A DNA stretch of 64,000 bases from Neisseriaceae bacterium (GTDB taxonomy: Bacteria > Pseudomonadota > Gammaproteobacteria > Burkholderiales > Chromobacteriaceae), in assembly GCA_027489245.1 (NCBI GenBank), contig JAIYAC010000026.1, positions 1 to 64,000 of the forward strand, written 5' to 3'. Below are positions 1 through 10,255 of this stretch, in pieces. The translations under genes were made by a program, and so were the position numbers. Numbering within the stretch: position 1 is the first letter of the stretch; each line of letters starts with the position of its first letter. Below the pieces are notes generated by a model. The model was not told the origin of the DNA. It ran no database searches and saw nothing but the letters and a program-made list of their open reading frames with translations.

Positions 1-107
1 AGGAGGCGAACTATACCCACCCCACCCAAACCCGTCAACACCTACACCGCAATAAACTGCAAGCATTTGCTTAAGGTGTTGATTTGCAACGGCACCTAAA
101 AACGAAA

Positions 108-132
108 AAGTTGGCCGCAAGCGGCCAACTTG
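108..132 (-). terminator. Intrinsic terminator built from an inverted DUS-like pair, downstream of sixA
   Basis: AAGTTGGCCGC-AA-GCGGCCAACTT perfect stem; on the - strand it is followed by TTTTTCGTTTTT. Confidence 0.8.
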
Positions 133-154
133 GTGAGGTGTGGGTTTGCCTGAC

Positions 155-616
155 TTAAAGTGATTCGAGCATGGCGGGTGTCATCATGGCTTTGAGGCGG
201 ATTTGCTCGATGCCGTGGCGTTCGCGATGGTTCAGCCACCAGACGGAGCCCTTCTTCACGCTCCATAGCAGCGGCTGTTCGCTAAGCAATGTGGCTGCCA
301 GGCGGCCGATGTAAGGCTGGTGCCCTACCAGGACGATGGTTTTGCCGCATTCCGGCCAGCCTACGGCAGCCAGGACTTCTTCTACAGAAGCATCCGGGTT
401 CAATGCCGGCAGGATCTCGTAGCTTTTTGCCAGAAAGGCTGCGGTTTGCTGGGAGCGCACGGCTTCCGATGCCAGCAAACGGTAATTGTCGGGTAGCTGT
501 TTGTGCAGCCAGTCGGCCATGCGACGGGCTTGCTGTTGGCCGCGGCGGGTCAGCGCGCGGGCCAGGTCGTCATTGCCGTCTTCGGCTTCGGCGTGTCGCC
601 ATAGAATCAGGTCCAT
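155..616 (-). CDS. sixA: Phosphohistidine phosphatase SixA (histidine phosphatase family)
   Basis: MDLILWRHAEAE (RHG-like) N-terminus, VGHQPYIGRLA motif, 153 aa. Confidence 0.85.
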   Translation of the reverse strand: MDLILWRHAEAEDGNDDLARALTRRGQQQARRMADWLHKQLPDNYRLLASEAVRSQQTAAFLAKSYEILPALNPDASVEEVLAAVGWPECGKTIVLVGHQPYIGRLAATLLSEQPLLWSVKKGSVWWLNHRERHGIEQIRLKAMMTPAMLESL

Positions 617-673
617 GGGTGTTCCTCGGTGAATGTTGTTGTGTTTATGGTGTTGCAGTGTAGCGATGCGCCA

Positions 674-1381
674 TTACAGCATCAGGTAATGCACCAGAAT
701 GGGGGCAAGAATGGCTGTAAACAAGCCGGTCAGCCCCATGGCCAGACCGGCAAAGGCACCGGCAGTTTCCGATAGCTGGAAAACACGCGCAGTGCCGATG
801 CCGTGTGCAGCCACGCCGGTGGCGACGCCGAGCACCACATCGTCGTGGATGCGCATCAGCTGTATCAGCGGCTTGGCACAGATGGCACCGATGATGCCGG
901 TAACGATAACAAAGGTAGCCGCCAGTGCGGGGATCCCCCCCAACACCTCGGCCACGCCCATGGCAATCGGTGTGGTAGCAGAACGCGGCGCCAGCGATAG
1001 CACCATGGTACGGGGCATATCAAACAGCAGGCCTGCGCAAACCGCCGTGACGACCCCGGCAGCGCTACCGATAACAATGGCCAGCAGGATGGGCAAGCCA
1101 CTTTTACGCAGCCGGCCCAGGTTGTTGTACAGCGGGATCGCCAGCGCCACAGTCACCGGCCCCAGTAGAAACTGGATAAAGCCGGCGCCTTTCATGTACT
1201 GCTGGAAATCCATGCCCAGCAACAGTAATACCGCAATCACCATGACTGCCCCCATCAGCACCGTATTGGCCAGCGGGTGGCCGTGATAGCGGCGGCTGAG
1301 GGTGAGCGCGGTGCGATAGGCGGCCAACGTTAGCAGCAGGCCGGTGAGCGGGGCGTTTTGCACCCAGGCCAGTACGCTCAT
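674..1381 (-). CDS. LrgB/CidB family membrane protein
   Basis: LrgB-like membrane protein (SLAPRSATTPIAMGVAEVLGG, HGIGTARVFQLSETAGAFAGLAMGL); start trimmed to MSVLAWVQ, overlapping the upstream gene by 4 nt. Confidence 0.85.
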   Translation of the reverse strand: MSVLAWVQNAPLTGLLLTLAAYRTALTLSRRYHGHPLANTVLMGAVMVIAVLLLLGMDFQQYMKGAGFIQFLLGPVTVALAIPLYNNLGRLRKSGLPILLAIVIGSAAGVVTAVCAGLLFDMPRTMVLSLAPRSATTPIAMGVAEVLGGIPALAATFVIVTGIIGAICAKPLIQLMRIHDDVVLGVATGVAAHGIGTARVFQLSETAGAFAGLAMGLTGLFTAILAPILVHYLML

Positions 1382-1734
1382 GCCGGCCTCCTGCGCTTTT
1401 GCCACCACAGCCCCAGCTGCAACACCAGCGCGGTGATGATGAAGGTAGACAGTGTAGCCACCACCAGCAGGATGGGCAGGCTCAGCGGGTGCGCCGACAG
1501 CATGGGCCAGAACGCCAGGATGCCCACCCCCGCGGGGATGAACAGCAGCGACATATGCGTCATCAGTCGCGGGATATTGTCGCGCAGCGCACGCGGCACA
1601 CCGCGGCGCGCGCACAGTGTAATAAACAGCAGCAGCATGCCCAGCACGGCGCCAGGCACTGGCCACCCCAGGCTACGGGCGATGACTTCGCCCATAAACT
1701 GATACGCCAGCAGCCAGATAAAGGTTTCGATCAT
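1378..1734 (-). CDS. CidA/LrgA family holin-like protein
   Basis: IARSLGWPVPGAVLGMLLLF and PAGVGILAFWPML; adjacent to lrgB-like gene; start trimmed to MIETFIWLL. Confidence 0.85.
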   Translation of the reverse strand: MIETFIWLLAYQFMGEVIARSLGWPVPGAVLGMLLLFITLCARRGVPRALRDNIPRLMTHMSLLFIPAGVGILAFWPMLSAHPLSLPILLVVATLSTFIITALVLQLGLWWQKRRRPA

Positions 1735-1803
1735 GACAATAAGAATACAAGGTTGGCCGCAAGGGCAGGACAGCACAAAGCACGTTTTGGCATAATGCCG
1801 CCC

Positions 1804-2337
1804 ATGGATGAAAAACAACGCTGGTCGGCTACGCTGCCAGCATGCAGCCCTTTACTGGCAGCGTGCATGGCGACGCGTGGCTCGCTGACCGAACACCTGA
1901 TGGCAACCGGCCACCCTTTTGCGGTAGATGTGCTGGCACAGGGCCAGACAGCTATCTACGCCGACGAGGCGGAACTGCTGCAGATTAGCGCAAAGCAGCC
2001 GGTTTATGCCAGACACGTTCGATTGATGCTGAATGGCGAAGCCGTAGTCGTCGCCCGCAGCATTACCCTACAAGACAGCCAGGCTTGGCGCCCGATACTG
2101 GAACGCGGCAGCCGCTCGCTGGGCCTCACGCTGTTTGGCGGCCTGCCCGGCCTGGGGCGCGAAGCGCTGCAGTTCCTGCAAACCGCCGCCCCGCACCCGC
2201 TGCACACCCTGGCCAGCGCTTACGATACGCAACACGCTACTCAGCTGGGTGCCCGACGCTGCCGCTTTACCCTGGCCAACTCCCCGCTGCTGGTGAGCGA
2301 GGTGTTTTTACCGGCCCTGGAGAATTACCTGCGATGA
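1804..2337 (+). CDS. ubiC: Chorismate lyase (UbiC)
   Basis: Chorismate lyase-like sequence immediately upstream of and overlapping ubiA. Confidence 0.85.
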   Translation: MDEKQRWSATLPACSPLLAACMATRGSLTEHLMATGHPFAVDVLAQGQTAIYADEAELLQISAKQPVYARHVRLMLNGEAVVVARSITLQDSQAWRPILERGSRSLGLTLFGGLPGLGREALQFLQTAAPHPLHTLASAYDTQHATQLGARRCRFTLANSPLLVSEVFLPALENYLR

Positions 2338-3212
2338 ACACTGCCCTGCTGCGCGAGCGCGCCACCGTCTATGGCCAACTGATGCGCGTAGACCGGCCCA
2401 TCGGCACCCTGCTATTACTGTGGCCCACGCTATGGGGCCTGTGGCTGGCGTCCAAAGGCCGGCCAGACTGGCTGGTGCTGCTGGTTTTTGTACTGGGTAC
2501 TTTTCTGATGCGCTCGGCCGGCTGTGTGATTAACGATTACGCCGACCGCCATTTTGACGCCCACGTCGCGCGCACCGCCCAGCGCCCGTTTGCCCGCGGG
2601 GCCGTCACCGAAAAAGAGGCGCTATGGTTGGCCGCAGGCCTGGCGCTGCTCAGCCTGCTGCTGGTGCTGCCGATGAACAGCCTGACGCTGCTGATGAGCA
2701 TCCCGGCGGTGCTGCTGGCGGCCACCTACCCGTTTACCAAGCGCTTTTTTCCGCTGCCGCAGGCTTATCTGGGGCTGGCATTTTCGTTTGGCATCCCCAT
2801 GGCCTACGCCGCACAAACCGGCCGCGTCGACAGCACCGCGTGGTGGCTGCTGGCGGCCAACCTGTTCTGGACAGTCGCCTACGACACCGCCTACGCCATG
2901 GCCGACAAACCGGACGACCTGAAAATCGGCATCAAGACCTCGGCCATTACCTTTGGCGACTACGACGTGGCCGCCATCATGCTGTGCCACGGCGTGTTCA
3001 TGGCGCTGATGCTGGGCCTGGGCTGGCAGCTGGGGCTGGGCTGGCCCTACTTTAGCGGCCTGGCGATCTCGGCCGTGCTGATAGGCAAGCAGTATCTGGA
3101 GATTCGCACCCGCGACCGCGGCCTGTGTTTCAAAGCTTTTCTGGACAATAACCGTGTCGGCGCGGTGATATTTGCCAGCCTGCTGCTGGAATACGGACTG
3201 TTGGCGCACTAA
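2334..3212 (+). CDS. ubiA: 4-hydroxybenzoate octaprenyltransferase (UbiA)
   Basis: [64 protein letters not shown]. Confidence 0.95.
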   Translation: MNTALLRERATVYGQLMRVDRPIGTLLLLWPTLWGLWLASKGRPDWLVLLVFVLGTFLMRSAGCVINDYADRHFDAHVARTAQRPFARGAVTEKEALWLAAGLALLSLLLVLPMNSLTLLMSIPAVLLAATYPFTKRFFPLPQAYLGLAFSFGIPMAYAAQTGRVDSTAWWLLAANLFWTVAYDTAYAMADKPDDLKIGIKTSAITFGDYDVAAIMLCHGVFMALMLGLGWQLGLGWPYFSGLAISAVLIGKQYLEIRTRDRGLCFKAFLDNNRVGAVIFASLLLEYGLLAH

Positions 3213-3363
3213 GCCCCCATCCTGCGTTACGCTGCCGGGGCGCAGGGGCGGTGCGGGTGTTGATGCGGGCGGCCCCGCAACACGCTGAAAAATTTCGATA
3301 ACATTAACTGGAAATTTCAGCACCATGCACCAAACTCCGCTTATTCACTACCGGAGTTTTTTC

Positions 3364-3678
3364 ATGCCCGCCTTTGCCGACATTCTGCCCACCCTGCCCG
3401 CCATCGACCATATCACCGCACTGAGCCTGCATAACGCTGCCGGCGAGCAAGTGGCGCTGATAGAAGCCAAACCCGGCTCCAGCGGCTCGGTACGCCTGTA
3501 CCACGCCCTGTGGCTGCAGCACGGCTGTATCAACCACGCCGCTGCGCAGCAAGGCCTGGCGCTGTACGCCGAGCACACCGCCGACGCGCTGGCCTTCCCC
3601 GGCAAGCACCCCAATATCGACCGCCTGCTGGCCATTGGCCCCAACGACGCGCTGAGCGTGCAGCTGGTGCTGGCCTGA
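3364..3678 (+). CDS. Small conserved protein, DUF2322-like
   Basis: MPAFADILPTLPAIDHI..., about 104 aa, followed by terminator; family from memory. Confidence 0.6.
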   Translation: MPAFADILPTLPAIDHITALSLHNAAGEQVALIEAKPGSSGSVRLYHALWLQHGCINHAAAQQGLALYAEHTADALAFPGKHPNIDRLLAIGPNDALSVQLVLA

Positions 3679-3696
3679 TACCCTGGCCCCCAACGC

Positions 3697-3724
3697 AAAA
3701 CACCCCGCCGCAGCGGGGTGTTTT
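3697..3724. terminator. Bidirectional intrinsic terminator
   Basis: AAAACACCCCGCCGCAGCGGGGTGTTTT between convergent genes. Confidence 0.85.
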
Positions 3725-3767
3725 ACTAGCCAGACAGGTTAGCCGCAGCTTGCGGCCAACGTGCGGG

Positions 3768-5012
3768 CTAGATGTCCTGCCCTTCGACTATGCCATCGTG
3801 GCTAGCCGACTTGCCTGGCAGTATCAGGTTCAGAATCAGCGCCAGCACCGAGCACAGGCCCACGCCAACCAGGCCGAACGAACCGAACTTCAGCTCCAGG
3901 CCACCGATACCGGCCGTCAGCACCACCGAGATGATCACCAGATTGCGTGGCTCCATCAGGTCTACCTTGGCTTCAATCAGCGTTTTCAGGCCGATGGAGG
4001 CAATGGTACCGAACAGCAGCACCATGATGCCGCCCATCACCGGCATAGGAATGGACTGCAGCAGCGCGTTGAACTTGCCAAAGAACGCCATGGCAATGGC
4101 AAAAATGGCTGCCCAGGTCATCACGACCGGGTTGAAGTTGCGGGTAATCATCACCGCGCCGGTTACCTCGGCGTAGGTGGTCACCGGCGGGCCGCCGATC
4201 AGGCCAGCCACACACACGCCCAGGCCATCGCCAGCCAGGGTGCGGTGCAGGCCCGGGGTCTTGGTGTAGTCCTTGCCGGTCACACCACCAATGGCCATCA
4301 CGCCACCGATGTGTTCAATCGCCGGGGCAATAGCCACTGGCAGCATGAACAGCGCCGCTGCCCAGTTCACTTCCGGGCTGTGGAATACCGGCGCCGCAAA
4401 CCACGGCGCGTTGGCCACCTTGGCAAAATCCACGACACCCATGAAGGATGCAGCGATATAGCCTACGGTCACACCCGCCAGAATCGGTACCAGCTTGAAC
4501 ATGCCACGGGCGTAGATCGATACCGCAATGGTGGTCGCCAGCGAAATGGCGGCCAACAGCAACGAGGTTTCATACGGCATCACCTGCTGGCCACCCGCAC
4601 GGCCCATGGCCATATTGGACGCCGCATTGGCGACCGACAGACCGATGATCATGATTACCGGGCCGATCACCACCGGTGGCAACAGCTTGTTCACCAGCGC
4701 CATGCCACGCCATTTCACGATGGCAGCAAACACAAAGTACATGAAGCCGGCAAAGAACAGGCCAAACATGGTGGCGCCCTGCCCCCAGGTTTGCATCGAA
4801 TAAATGATGGGGCCGATAAAGGCAAAAGACGATCCCAGGAAGATGGGCACCTGGCGGCCGGTGCACAGCTGGAACAGCAGGGTGCCCAGGCCGGCGCCGA
4901 GCAGTGCCATGGCGGGGTTCAGGCCGGTCAGCAGCGGCACCAGTACCAGCGCGCCAAAGGCGACGAACAGGATCTGGGCGCCGGACAGGGCCACTTTCAC
5001 TTGTTGGAACAT
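3768..5012 (-). CDS. uraA: Uracil/xanthine permease family (UraA-like)
   Basis: NCS2 signature regions (FLGSSFAFIGPI, AIAPAIEHIGGVMAIGGVTGKDY, GGPPVTTYAEVTGAVMITRNFNP); start trimmed to MFQQVKVAL. Confidence 0.85.
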   Translation of the reverse strand: MFQQVKVALSGAQILFVAFGALVLVPLLTGLNPAMALLGAGLGTLLFQLCTGRQVPIFLGSSFAFIGPIIYSMQTWGQGATMFGLFFAGFMYFVFAAIVKWRGMALVNKLLPPVVIGPVIMIIGLSVANAASNMAMGRAGGQQVMPYETSLLLAAISLATTIAVSIYARGMFKLVPILAGVTVGYIAASFMGVVDFAKVANAPWFAAPVFHSPEVNWAAALFMLPVAIAPAIEHIGGVMAIGGVTGKDYTKTPGLHRTLAGDGLGVCVAGLIGGPPVTTYAEVTGAVMITRNFNPVVMTWAAIFAIAMAFFGKFNALLQSIPMPVMGGIMVLLFGTIASIGLKTLIEAKVDLMEPRNLVIISVVLTAGIGGLELKFGSFGLVGVGLCSVLALILNLILPGKSASHDGIVEGQDI

Positions 5013-5059
5013 AGGTTTTACCTTCTTGTTGTTGAATGCTTTGTGCTTGCGCGGTGGCA

Positions 5060-5701
5060 TTACACCGTGCAGTACGTCATGTTGTTATCCGTTAGCAGCT
5101 GCGTACTGTGCTGGCGAAACTGCGCCACCATGGCCTGTACCTGCTGGTACGTGTGGTACGCCGGCTGCGCCTGGTAGGCCAGATCCACGCCTAGCCGGGC
5201 GGCCAGCTTCTTGACCGTCGTCGGCTTGACGCAAACGTGCTGCTGCGGGTCACTGTACGCCAGAAAAGCCGTGACCAGTGGCCACTTGGCAGCGTTGGCG
5301 TTTTTGTCGTGGCGGCACAGCAGCAGCACGTCGACAAAATCGTCAAAGTTGGCCGCATCGCAGCGCCCTAGCACCGCGTACAGGCAGCGCACAAACGGCT
5401 CGTGTACATCGGTAAACGCCAGATAATTGCGAAAGGCAATCTTCTCGAAGGTGCTTACCGTGGTACAGCGCCCGACAAACTGCCTGCAGGCCTCGATCAC
5501 CTCGCCATAGCGGCGCTGCGCGATGGCTGCGGCCAACACCGGCTGCGACAGTGCCGTATCAAACAGCGCCATGGCCTGCAGCGTACTGCGGTGCTTTTTG
5601 CCCAGCGCCAGCCAAGCCGGGTCTTGCAAGCCACCGGGAAAGCGCCGCAGAAAGTCCTGCTCGATCTGTGCTGCCTGCGACAGGCTGATGTGGTTTGTCA
5701 T
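5060..5701 (-). CDS. Hypothetical protein between uraA and upp
   Basis: Intact ORF, start MTNHISLSQ; no family recognised. Confidence 0.7.
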   Translation of the reverse strand: MTNHISLSQAAQIEQDFLRRFPGGLQDPAWLALGKKHRSTLQAMALFDTALSQPVLAAAIAQRRYGEVIEACRQFVGRCTTVSTFEKIAFRNYLAFTDVHEPFVRCLYAVLGRCDAANFDDFVDVLLLCRHDKNANAAKWPLVTAFLAYSDPQQHVCVKPTTVKKLAARLGVDLAYQAQPAYHTYQQVQAMVAQFRQHSTQLLTDNNMTYCTV

Positions 5702-5733
5702 GCTGCCCCCCAGGTTGGCCGCGGCTGCAAAAA

Positions 5734-5753
5734 AGCCGCTTTTGCAAGCGGCT
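5734..5753 (-). terminator. Intrinsic terminator of upp
   Basis: AGCCGCTT-GCAA-AAGCGGCT followed by TTTTTT on - strand. Confidence 0.8.
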
Positions 5754-5765
5754 GTCTGCCAGGTA

Positions 5766-6398
5766 TCAGGCGTGTTTGGTACCAAATATCTTGTCGCCGG
5801 CATCACCCAGACCCGGGATGATGTAACCGTGCTCGTTCAGGTGGCTATCCAGCGAGGCGGCCACGATCTGCACATCCGGGTGGGCGTCGTTTACCGCTTT
5901 CACGCCTTCCGGTGCTGCGACCATGACCACGGCTTTAATGTGCTTGCAGCCATTGCGCTTGAGCAAGTCGATCGTGGCAATCAGCGAGCCGCCGGTCGCC
6001 AGCATCGGGTCGATAATCATGGCGATGCGCTCGTCCAGGTTACCGACAAACTTTTCGAAGTACGACACCGGCTCCAGGGTTTCTTCGTTACGCGCCAGGC
6101 CTACCACGCTGATCTTGGCCGACGGTACCAGATCAAGCACGCCGTCCAGCATACCGATACCAGCGCGCAGGATAGGCACCACGGTCACTTTCTTGCCCTT
6201 GATCTGCTGCACGTCAATGGGGCCGCACCAGCCATCGATGGTGACGGTTTCCAGCTCGAAATCACGGGTGGCTTCATAAGCCAGCAGGCGCGCCAGCTCT
6301 TGGGTCAGCAGGCGGAATTTCATGGTGCTGATATCGCCCTCGCGCAGCAGGCCGAGTTTGTGTTGTACCAGCGGGTGATTGACTACGGTGATGTTCAT
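5766..6398 (-). CDS. upp: Uracil phosphoribosyltransferase
   Basis: [63 protein letters not shown]. Confidence 0.95.
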   Translation of the reverse strand: MNITVVNHPLVQHKLGLLREGDISTMKFRLLTQELARLLAYEATRDFELETVTIDGWCGPIDVQQIKGKKVTVVPILRAGIGMLDGVLDLVPSAKISVVGLARNEETLEPVSYFEKFVGNLDERIAMIIDPMLATGGSLIATIDLLKRNGCKHIKAVVMVAAPEGVKAVNDAHPDVQIVAASLDSHLNEHGYIIPGLGDAGDKIFGTKHA

Positions 6399-6645
6399 GC
6401 TTTTCCCAAACCTTGGCAAAAAGCGGCTGCGCCAGGCTGGTGCCCGTGCAAACCGCTTTTCTTGATACGGAAAACCGGCCGCCAGGCGGCAGCCGGTTCG
6501 CTAAATTGGTATGGGGCGATATTGTACAAGCAAACAGCTGTTTGCAGCCATGCCCTGCATGCAGGGTTTTCCCTGTTTTGTGCGGCCAACTGTGCCAGAT
6601 CAAACGACATGGCGGGTGCCACCTGCTGGCCATACCTGCAAAAAA

Positions 6646-6676
6646 CAAACCCTGCCGCGGCGAGCGACAGGGTTTG
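6646..6676 (-). terminator. Intrinsic terminator of grxD
   Basis: CAAACCCTG...CAGGGTTTG stem, T-run on - strand. Confidence 0.75.
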
Positions 6677-6714
6677 CATACCGATACAGCCGCACACGGC
6701 GGGCTGCAGGGCGA

Positions 6715-7035
6715 TCAGGATGCTGCGATGTCTTTCAGCAGTTCCTGCAGCTCGCCGGCCTGGTACATCTCGTACATGATGTCCGAGCCGCCAACGAACT
6801 CGCCGTTCACGTACAGCTGCGGGATGGTCGGCCAGTTGGCGTAGTCCTTGATGCCCTGGCGTACTTCCGGGTCGGCCAGCACATCGACGGTCACAAACTT
6901 CTCAACGCCACAGGCCTTGATGATTTGTACGGCACGGCTGGAAAAACCGCACTGCGGGAAGGTGGCGGAGCCTTTCATGTACAGCACGACCGGGTTTTCG
7001 GTAACGGTCTGGCGGATGGTGTCCTGAATCGACAT
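6715..7035 (-). CDS. grxD: Monothiol glutaredoxin, Grx4 family
   Basis: CGFS active site in FPQCGFSSRAVQI; YVNGEFVGGSDIMYEM. Confidence 0.95.
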   Translation of the reverse strand: MSIQDTIRQTVTENPVVLYMKGSATFPQCGFSSRAVQIIKACGVEKFVTVDVLADPEVRQGIKDYANWPTIPQLYVNGEFVGGSDIMYEMYQAGELQELLKDIAAS

Positions 7036-7113
7036 GATCTTCCTTTTGCATTAATGGCCGGGCGATTACCCGACAAATTCAATCGACTATTCTAGGGCCG
7101 CTGGCGCTGCGAC

Positions 7114-8367
7114 TCAAGCCTTGCGCTGCAACACGGCGGCAAAAAAGCCGTCGCTGTTATGCAGGTGCGGGCGCAGGCTCAGATAATCACCGGTATCCAG
7201 CGCAATTTTCATCTCGGCCAGCAAGGCATTGGCTGGCAGCAGCTCGAAATCCGGGTGGCTTTCCAGGAACGCATTCACGATGTCCTGGTTTTCTGCCGGC
7301 AGCAGGCTGCACGTGGCGTACACCAGGCGGCCACCAGCGCGCACCAGGCGCGAGGCCGAGGCCAGGATGGCGGTTTGCTTGGCGTTCAGCTCGGCCACGC
7401 TTTCCACGCTCTGGCGGTATTTCAGGTCCGGGTTACGGCGCAGGGTACCCAGGCCGGAGCACGGTGCATCCACCAGCACGCGGTCGGCTTTGCCGGCCAG
7501 GCGTTTTACCTTGGTGTCGTTCTCGTGCGCGATCAGGGTGCTGTTCACGTTGGACAGGCCGGAGCGCGCCAGGCGCGGCTTCAGGTTAGCCAGGCGTTTT
7601 TCGGAGATATCAAATGCGTACAGGCGGCCGGTAGAGGCCATTTGCGCGCCCAACAGCAGGGTTTTGCCACCGGCACCGGCGCAGAAATCCACCACCATTT
7701 CGCCACGGCGTGCGCCGGTCAGCAGGCCCAGCAGCTGGCTGCCTTCGTCTTGCACTTCGATGGCACCACCGACAAACAGCGGGTGACGGGCCAGCGCCGG
7801 CTTGCCTTTCAGGCGGATACCGATAGGCGAATACGGGGTAGGCTCGCAGGCAATGCCGGAATCCTGCAGCTGGATCAGCGCGTCGTCACGCTTCATTTTC
7901 AGGGTGTTCACGCGCAGGTCCAGCGGCGCATAGGACGCCAGGCCCTTGCCCAGTGCAATCACATCGCCTTCTTCCTGCTCGCCCAGCAGGCCGATGACCC
8001 AGCCTGGCAGGCCGGAGCGGGCGCTCAGGTCGTCCGGCAGCTCGGCGCCTTTGACCGACGCCAGCCATTCGCGCTCGGTTTCTTTCATCACGCCATCCAG
8101 CTCGCGCAGGTTGGTCCCGCCGATACGCACCAGGGTGGCCAGCGCCAGGCGGCGCGAGTTCACCTGCTTGCCACACAGCGGGCGCAGGGTTTCCAGGTGG
8201 CGCAGGCAGGCAAAGGCGGTTTCGGCAATCAGGTGGCGGTCTGTGCCGCCCAGCTTGCTGTGCTGGCGGAAATGCGCGGTGAGCACGGCGTCGGCCGGGC
8301 GGTCAAAGCGCAGCATGGCGAATAGCACCTGTTCCAGGTGGTTGAATTGGCTAACGTTTACTTTCAT
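7114..8367 (-). CDS. RsmB/NOP family RNA (cytosine-5) methyltransferase
   Basis: VQDEGSQLLGLL, DFCAGAGGKTLLLGAQM, VLVDAPCSGLGTLRRNPDLK, YATCSLLPAENQ. Confidence 0.9.
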   Translation of the reverse strand: MKVNVSQFNHLEQVLFAMLRFDRPADAVLTAHFRQHSKLGGTDRHLIAETAFACLRHLETLRPLCGKQVNSRRLALATLVRIGGTNLRELDGVMKETEREWLASVKGAELPDDLSARSGLPGWVIGLLGEQEEGDVIALGKGLASYAPLDLRVNTLKMKRDDALIQLQDSGIACEPTPYSPIGIRLKGKPALARHPLFVGGAIEVQDEGSQLLGLLTGARRGEMVVDFCAGAGGKTLLLGAQMASTGRLYAFDISEKRLANLKPRLARSGLSNVNSTLIAHENDTKVKRLAGKADRVLVDAPCSGLGTLRRNPDLKYRQSVESVAELNAKQTAILASASRLVRAGGRLVYATCSLLPAENQDIVNAFLESHPDFELLPANALLAEMKIALDTGDYLSLRPHLHNSDGFFAAVLQRKA

Positions 8368-9520
8368 TGTCTTGTCTCGGTTGTCGTGGCGGCTGTTTCC
8401 ACACAGTGTCGCCATCTAGTTCAATCAGATTCGCACGCAGCTCGAAGCGCTTGTCTTTGTCTACGCGCAGGATACGCAGCGGAATATTGGCAAAGTCGGG
8501 CGCTAGCCAGAACTCGGTGAGCTCGCCCTCTTCGCGCACACGGATGACCACGGCGCGAATCACCCCCGCACCGGTGTCGAAATCGGTTTCGCCTTCTGGC
8601 CGCAGCGCCATGCGGTACACTTTTTTGCCGTTGGTGATCTGCACCGGCGCCTCGCCCATCTTCTTGCCGCGCAGCGCCAGCTGCACCCCCAGGCTGAGCC
8701 AGTCTTGCGCCCCCGGCTGCAAGGGCTCGGTCTTGTGTTCCTTATCGCCATAGGCCAGCGTGGCGGCCGCCCAGTCAAAACGGGCGTACTCGCGCGGCTC
8801 GCCATTACGCGTGGCCTTGAAGCTATCCGGGCGCAAGCCCTGCGGCGTGACGCTGCCGACAGTTTCGTAGCGCAGCTTGGGGCCCACCACCGGTGTGACA
8901 TCGGTGATCAAACTATAGCTGCTGCCATCGCGTTGCCAGCGCATCTCGCCACTGCCCAGCAAAACGCCAGATACATACAGCCCGTACTGCATACGCGCAG
9001 CAGCGGGGAAGCGGGTAATGCGCTCGTCCGGCTTGACGACCTTTTCGCTGTCAGTATCGGCATTGTCAGCGGCGTTGCTGGCCACCTCTGCCTGCGGTGC
9101 ACTGGCCTGCCTGGCAGGCTTGGCCGCGTCAGCCAAGGGGGCGCTGGCCTCTGCCTGTGCCACTTTGTGATCTGGCGCTGGCGGCACAGCTGCCACGGCA
9201 CTGGCGGCTGGCACTGGCCTGGTTTTGGCCGGTGTTTTCTTGCGCTTCGGCTTGGGCTTGTCGGCCACCGGCTGCGACGCCTCGCCACGCGGTACACCCA
9301 GTGTGCCGGGGATGCGCGGTGCGCTCAAAGCGGGCGGCTTGGGTATATCCAGCTGCATGTCTTGCAGCGTGGCGCTGAGCTTGCGCAGCGCCGGGTCTTC
9401 CGGCATGTCGATACTGTCAAACGACACCAGCCCGCTGCCCAGCGCCAACAGGTGCGCCAGCAGGGACAGGATAAAGGCCACCGCCATCAGGCTGGCAGCC
9501 GGTTTGCGCCAGCGCCTCAA
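8351..9520 (-). CDS. DUF3108 domain protein, N-terminal TM and Pro/Ala-rich linker
   Basis: YGLYVSGVLLGSGEMRWQRDGSSYSL; N-terminal membrane anchor. Confidence 0.75.
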   Translation of the reverse strand: MRRWRKPAASLMAVAFILSLLAHLLALGSGLVSFDSIDMPEDPALRKLSATLQDMQLDIPKPPALSAPRIPGTLGVPRGEASQPVADKPKPKRKKTPAKTRPVPAASAVAAVPPAPDHKVAQAEASAPLADAAKPARQASAPQAEVASNAADNADTDSEKVVKPDERITRFPAAARMQYGLYVSGVLLGSGEMRWQRDGSSYSLITDVTPVVGPKLRYETVGSVTPQGLRPDSFKATRNGEPREYARFDWAAATLAYGDKEHKTEPLQPGAQDWLSLGVQLALRGKKMGEAPVQITNGKKVYRMALRPEGETDFDTGAGVIRAVVIRVREEGELTEFWLAPDFANIPLRILRVDKDKRFELRANLIELDGDTVWKQPPRQPRQDNESKR

Positions 9521-10155
9521 TGCGGTGCCGGTACCATCAGTGCTGCCTGGGCTTGGCTAGCGGCTACGCCCGTGACACGGCTGCCACGCACCTGCAGCTG
9601 GCCGGCGACAAACTGGCGCACGGCCTGCGGGTACAGCTGGTGCTCCAGCGCCAGCACACGGTTAGCCAGCGCGGCCTCGGTATCGTCATCCAACACCGGC
9701 ACCACGCCTTGGGCCACGATCGGGCCGTGGTCCAGCTCGGCCGTGACGAAATGCACGGTGCAGCCGGCTACCTTGCAGCCCATGTCGATAGCACGCTGGT
9801 GGGTGTGCAGGCCGGGGAAAGACGGCAGCAGCGAGGGGTGAATGTTCAGCATGCGGCCTTCGTAGCGGGCGGTAAACGCGGGCGTCAGGATGCGCATGAA
9901 GCCTGCCAACACCACCAGATCAGGCGCGAAGGCGTCGATCTCGCTGGCCAGGCGTTCGTCAAACGCTTCGCGGCTGGCAAACTGCTTGTGGTCCAGGCCG
10001 ACGGTAGCAATGCCACGCTCGGCAGCCCAGGCCAGGCCGGCGGCGTCGGGGCGGTTGGCGATGACGGCAGCAATGCGGGCGCCGGCGATCTGGGCGTCGA
10101 CGATGGCTTGCATATTGGAGCCACGGCCGGAAATCAGGATGACGATGTTTTTCAT
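9517..10155 (-). CDS. purN: Phosphoribosylglycinamide formyltransferase
   Basis: MKNIVILISGRGSNMQAI, NIHPSLLPSFPGLHTHQRAI. Confidence 0.95.
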   Translation of the reverse strand: MKNIVILISGRGSNMQAIVDAQIAGARIAAVIANRPDAAGLAWAAERGIATVGLDHKQFASREAFDERLASEIDAFAPDLVVLAGFMRILTPAFTARYEGRMLNIHPSLLPSFPGLHTHQRAIDMGCKVAGCTVHFVTAELDHGPIVAQGVVPVLDDDTEAALANRVLALEHQLYPQAVRQFVAGQLQVRGSRVTGVAASQAQAALMVPAPH

Positions 10156-10207
10156 GTCAGCAGTCAGAAACGGTTATGCAGTAGCAGAAAAGGTTGGCCG
10201 CAAACAG

Positions 10208-10236
10208 AAACGCCGCCAGCACTGCCGGCGGCGCTT
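10208..10236 (-). terminator. Intrinsic terminator of purM
   Basis: GCCGCC...GGCGGC hairpin between purN and purM. Confidence 0.55.
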
Positions 10237-10255
10237 TGCCTTAGCCAGACAGGGT

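Noticed and set aside
3510-5177. 555-aa + strand ORF overlapping uraA
   Set aside because: Low-complexity H/Q/R/G-rich translation, antisense to a clear permease.
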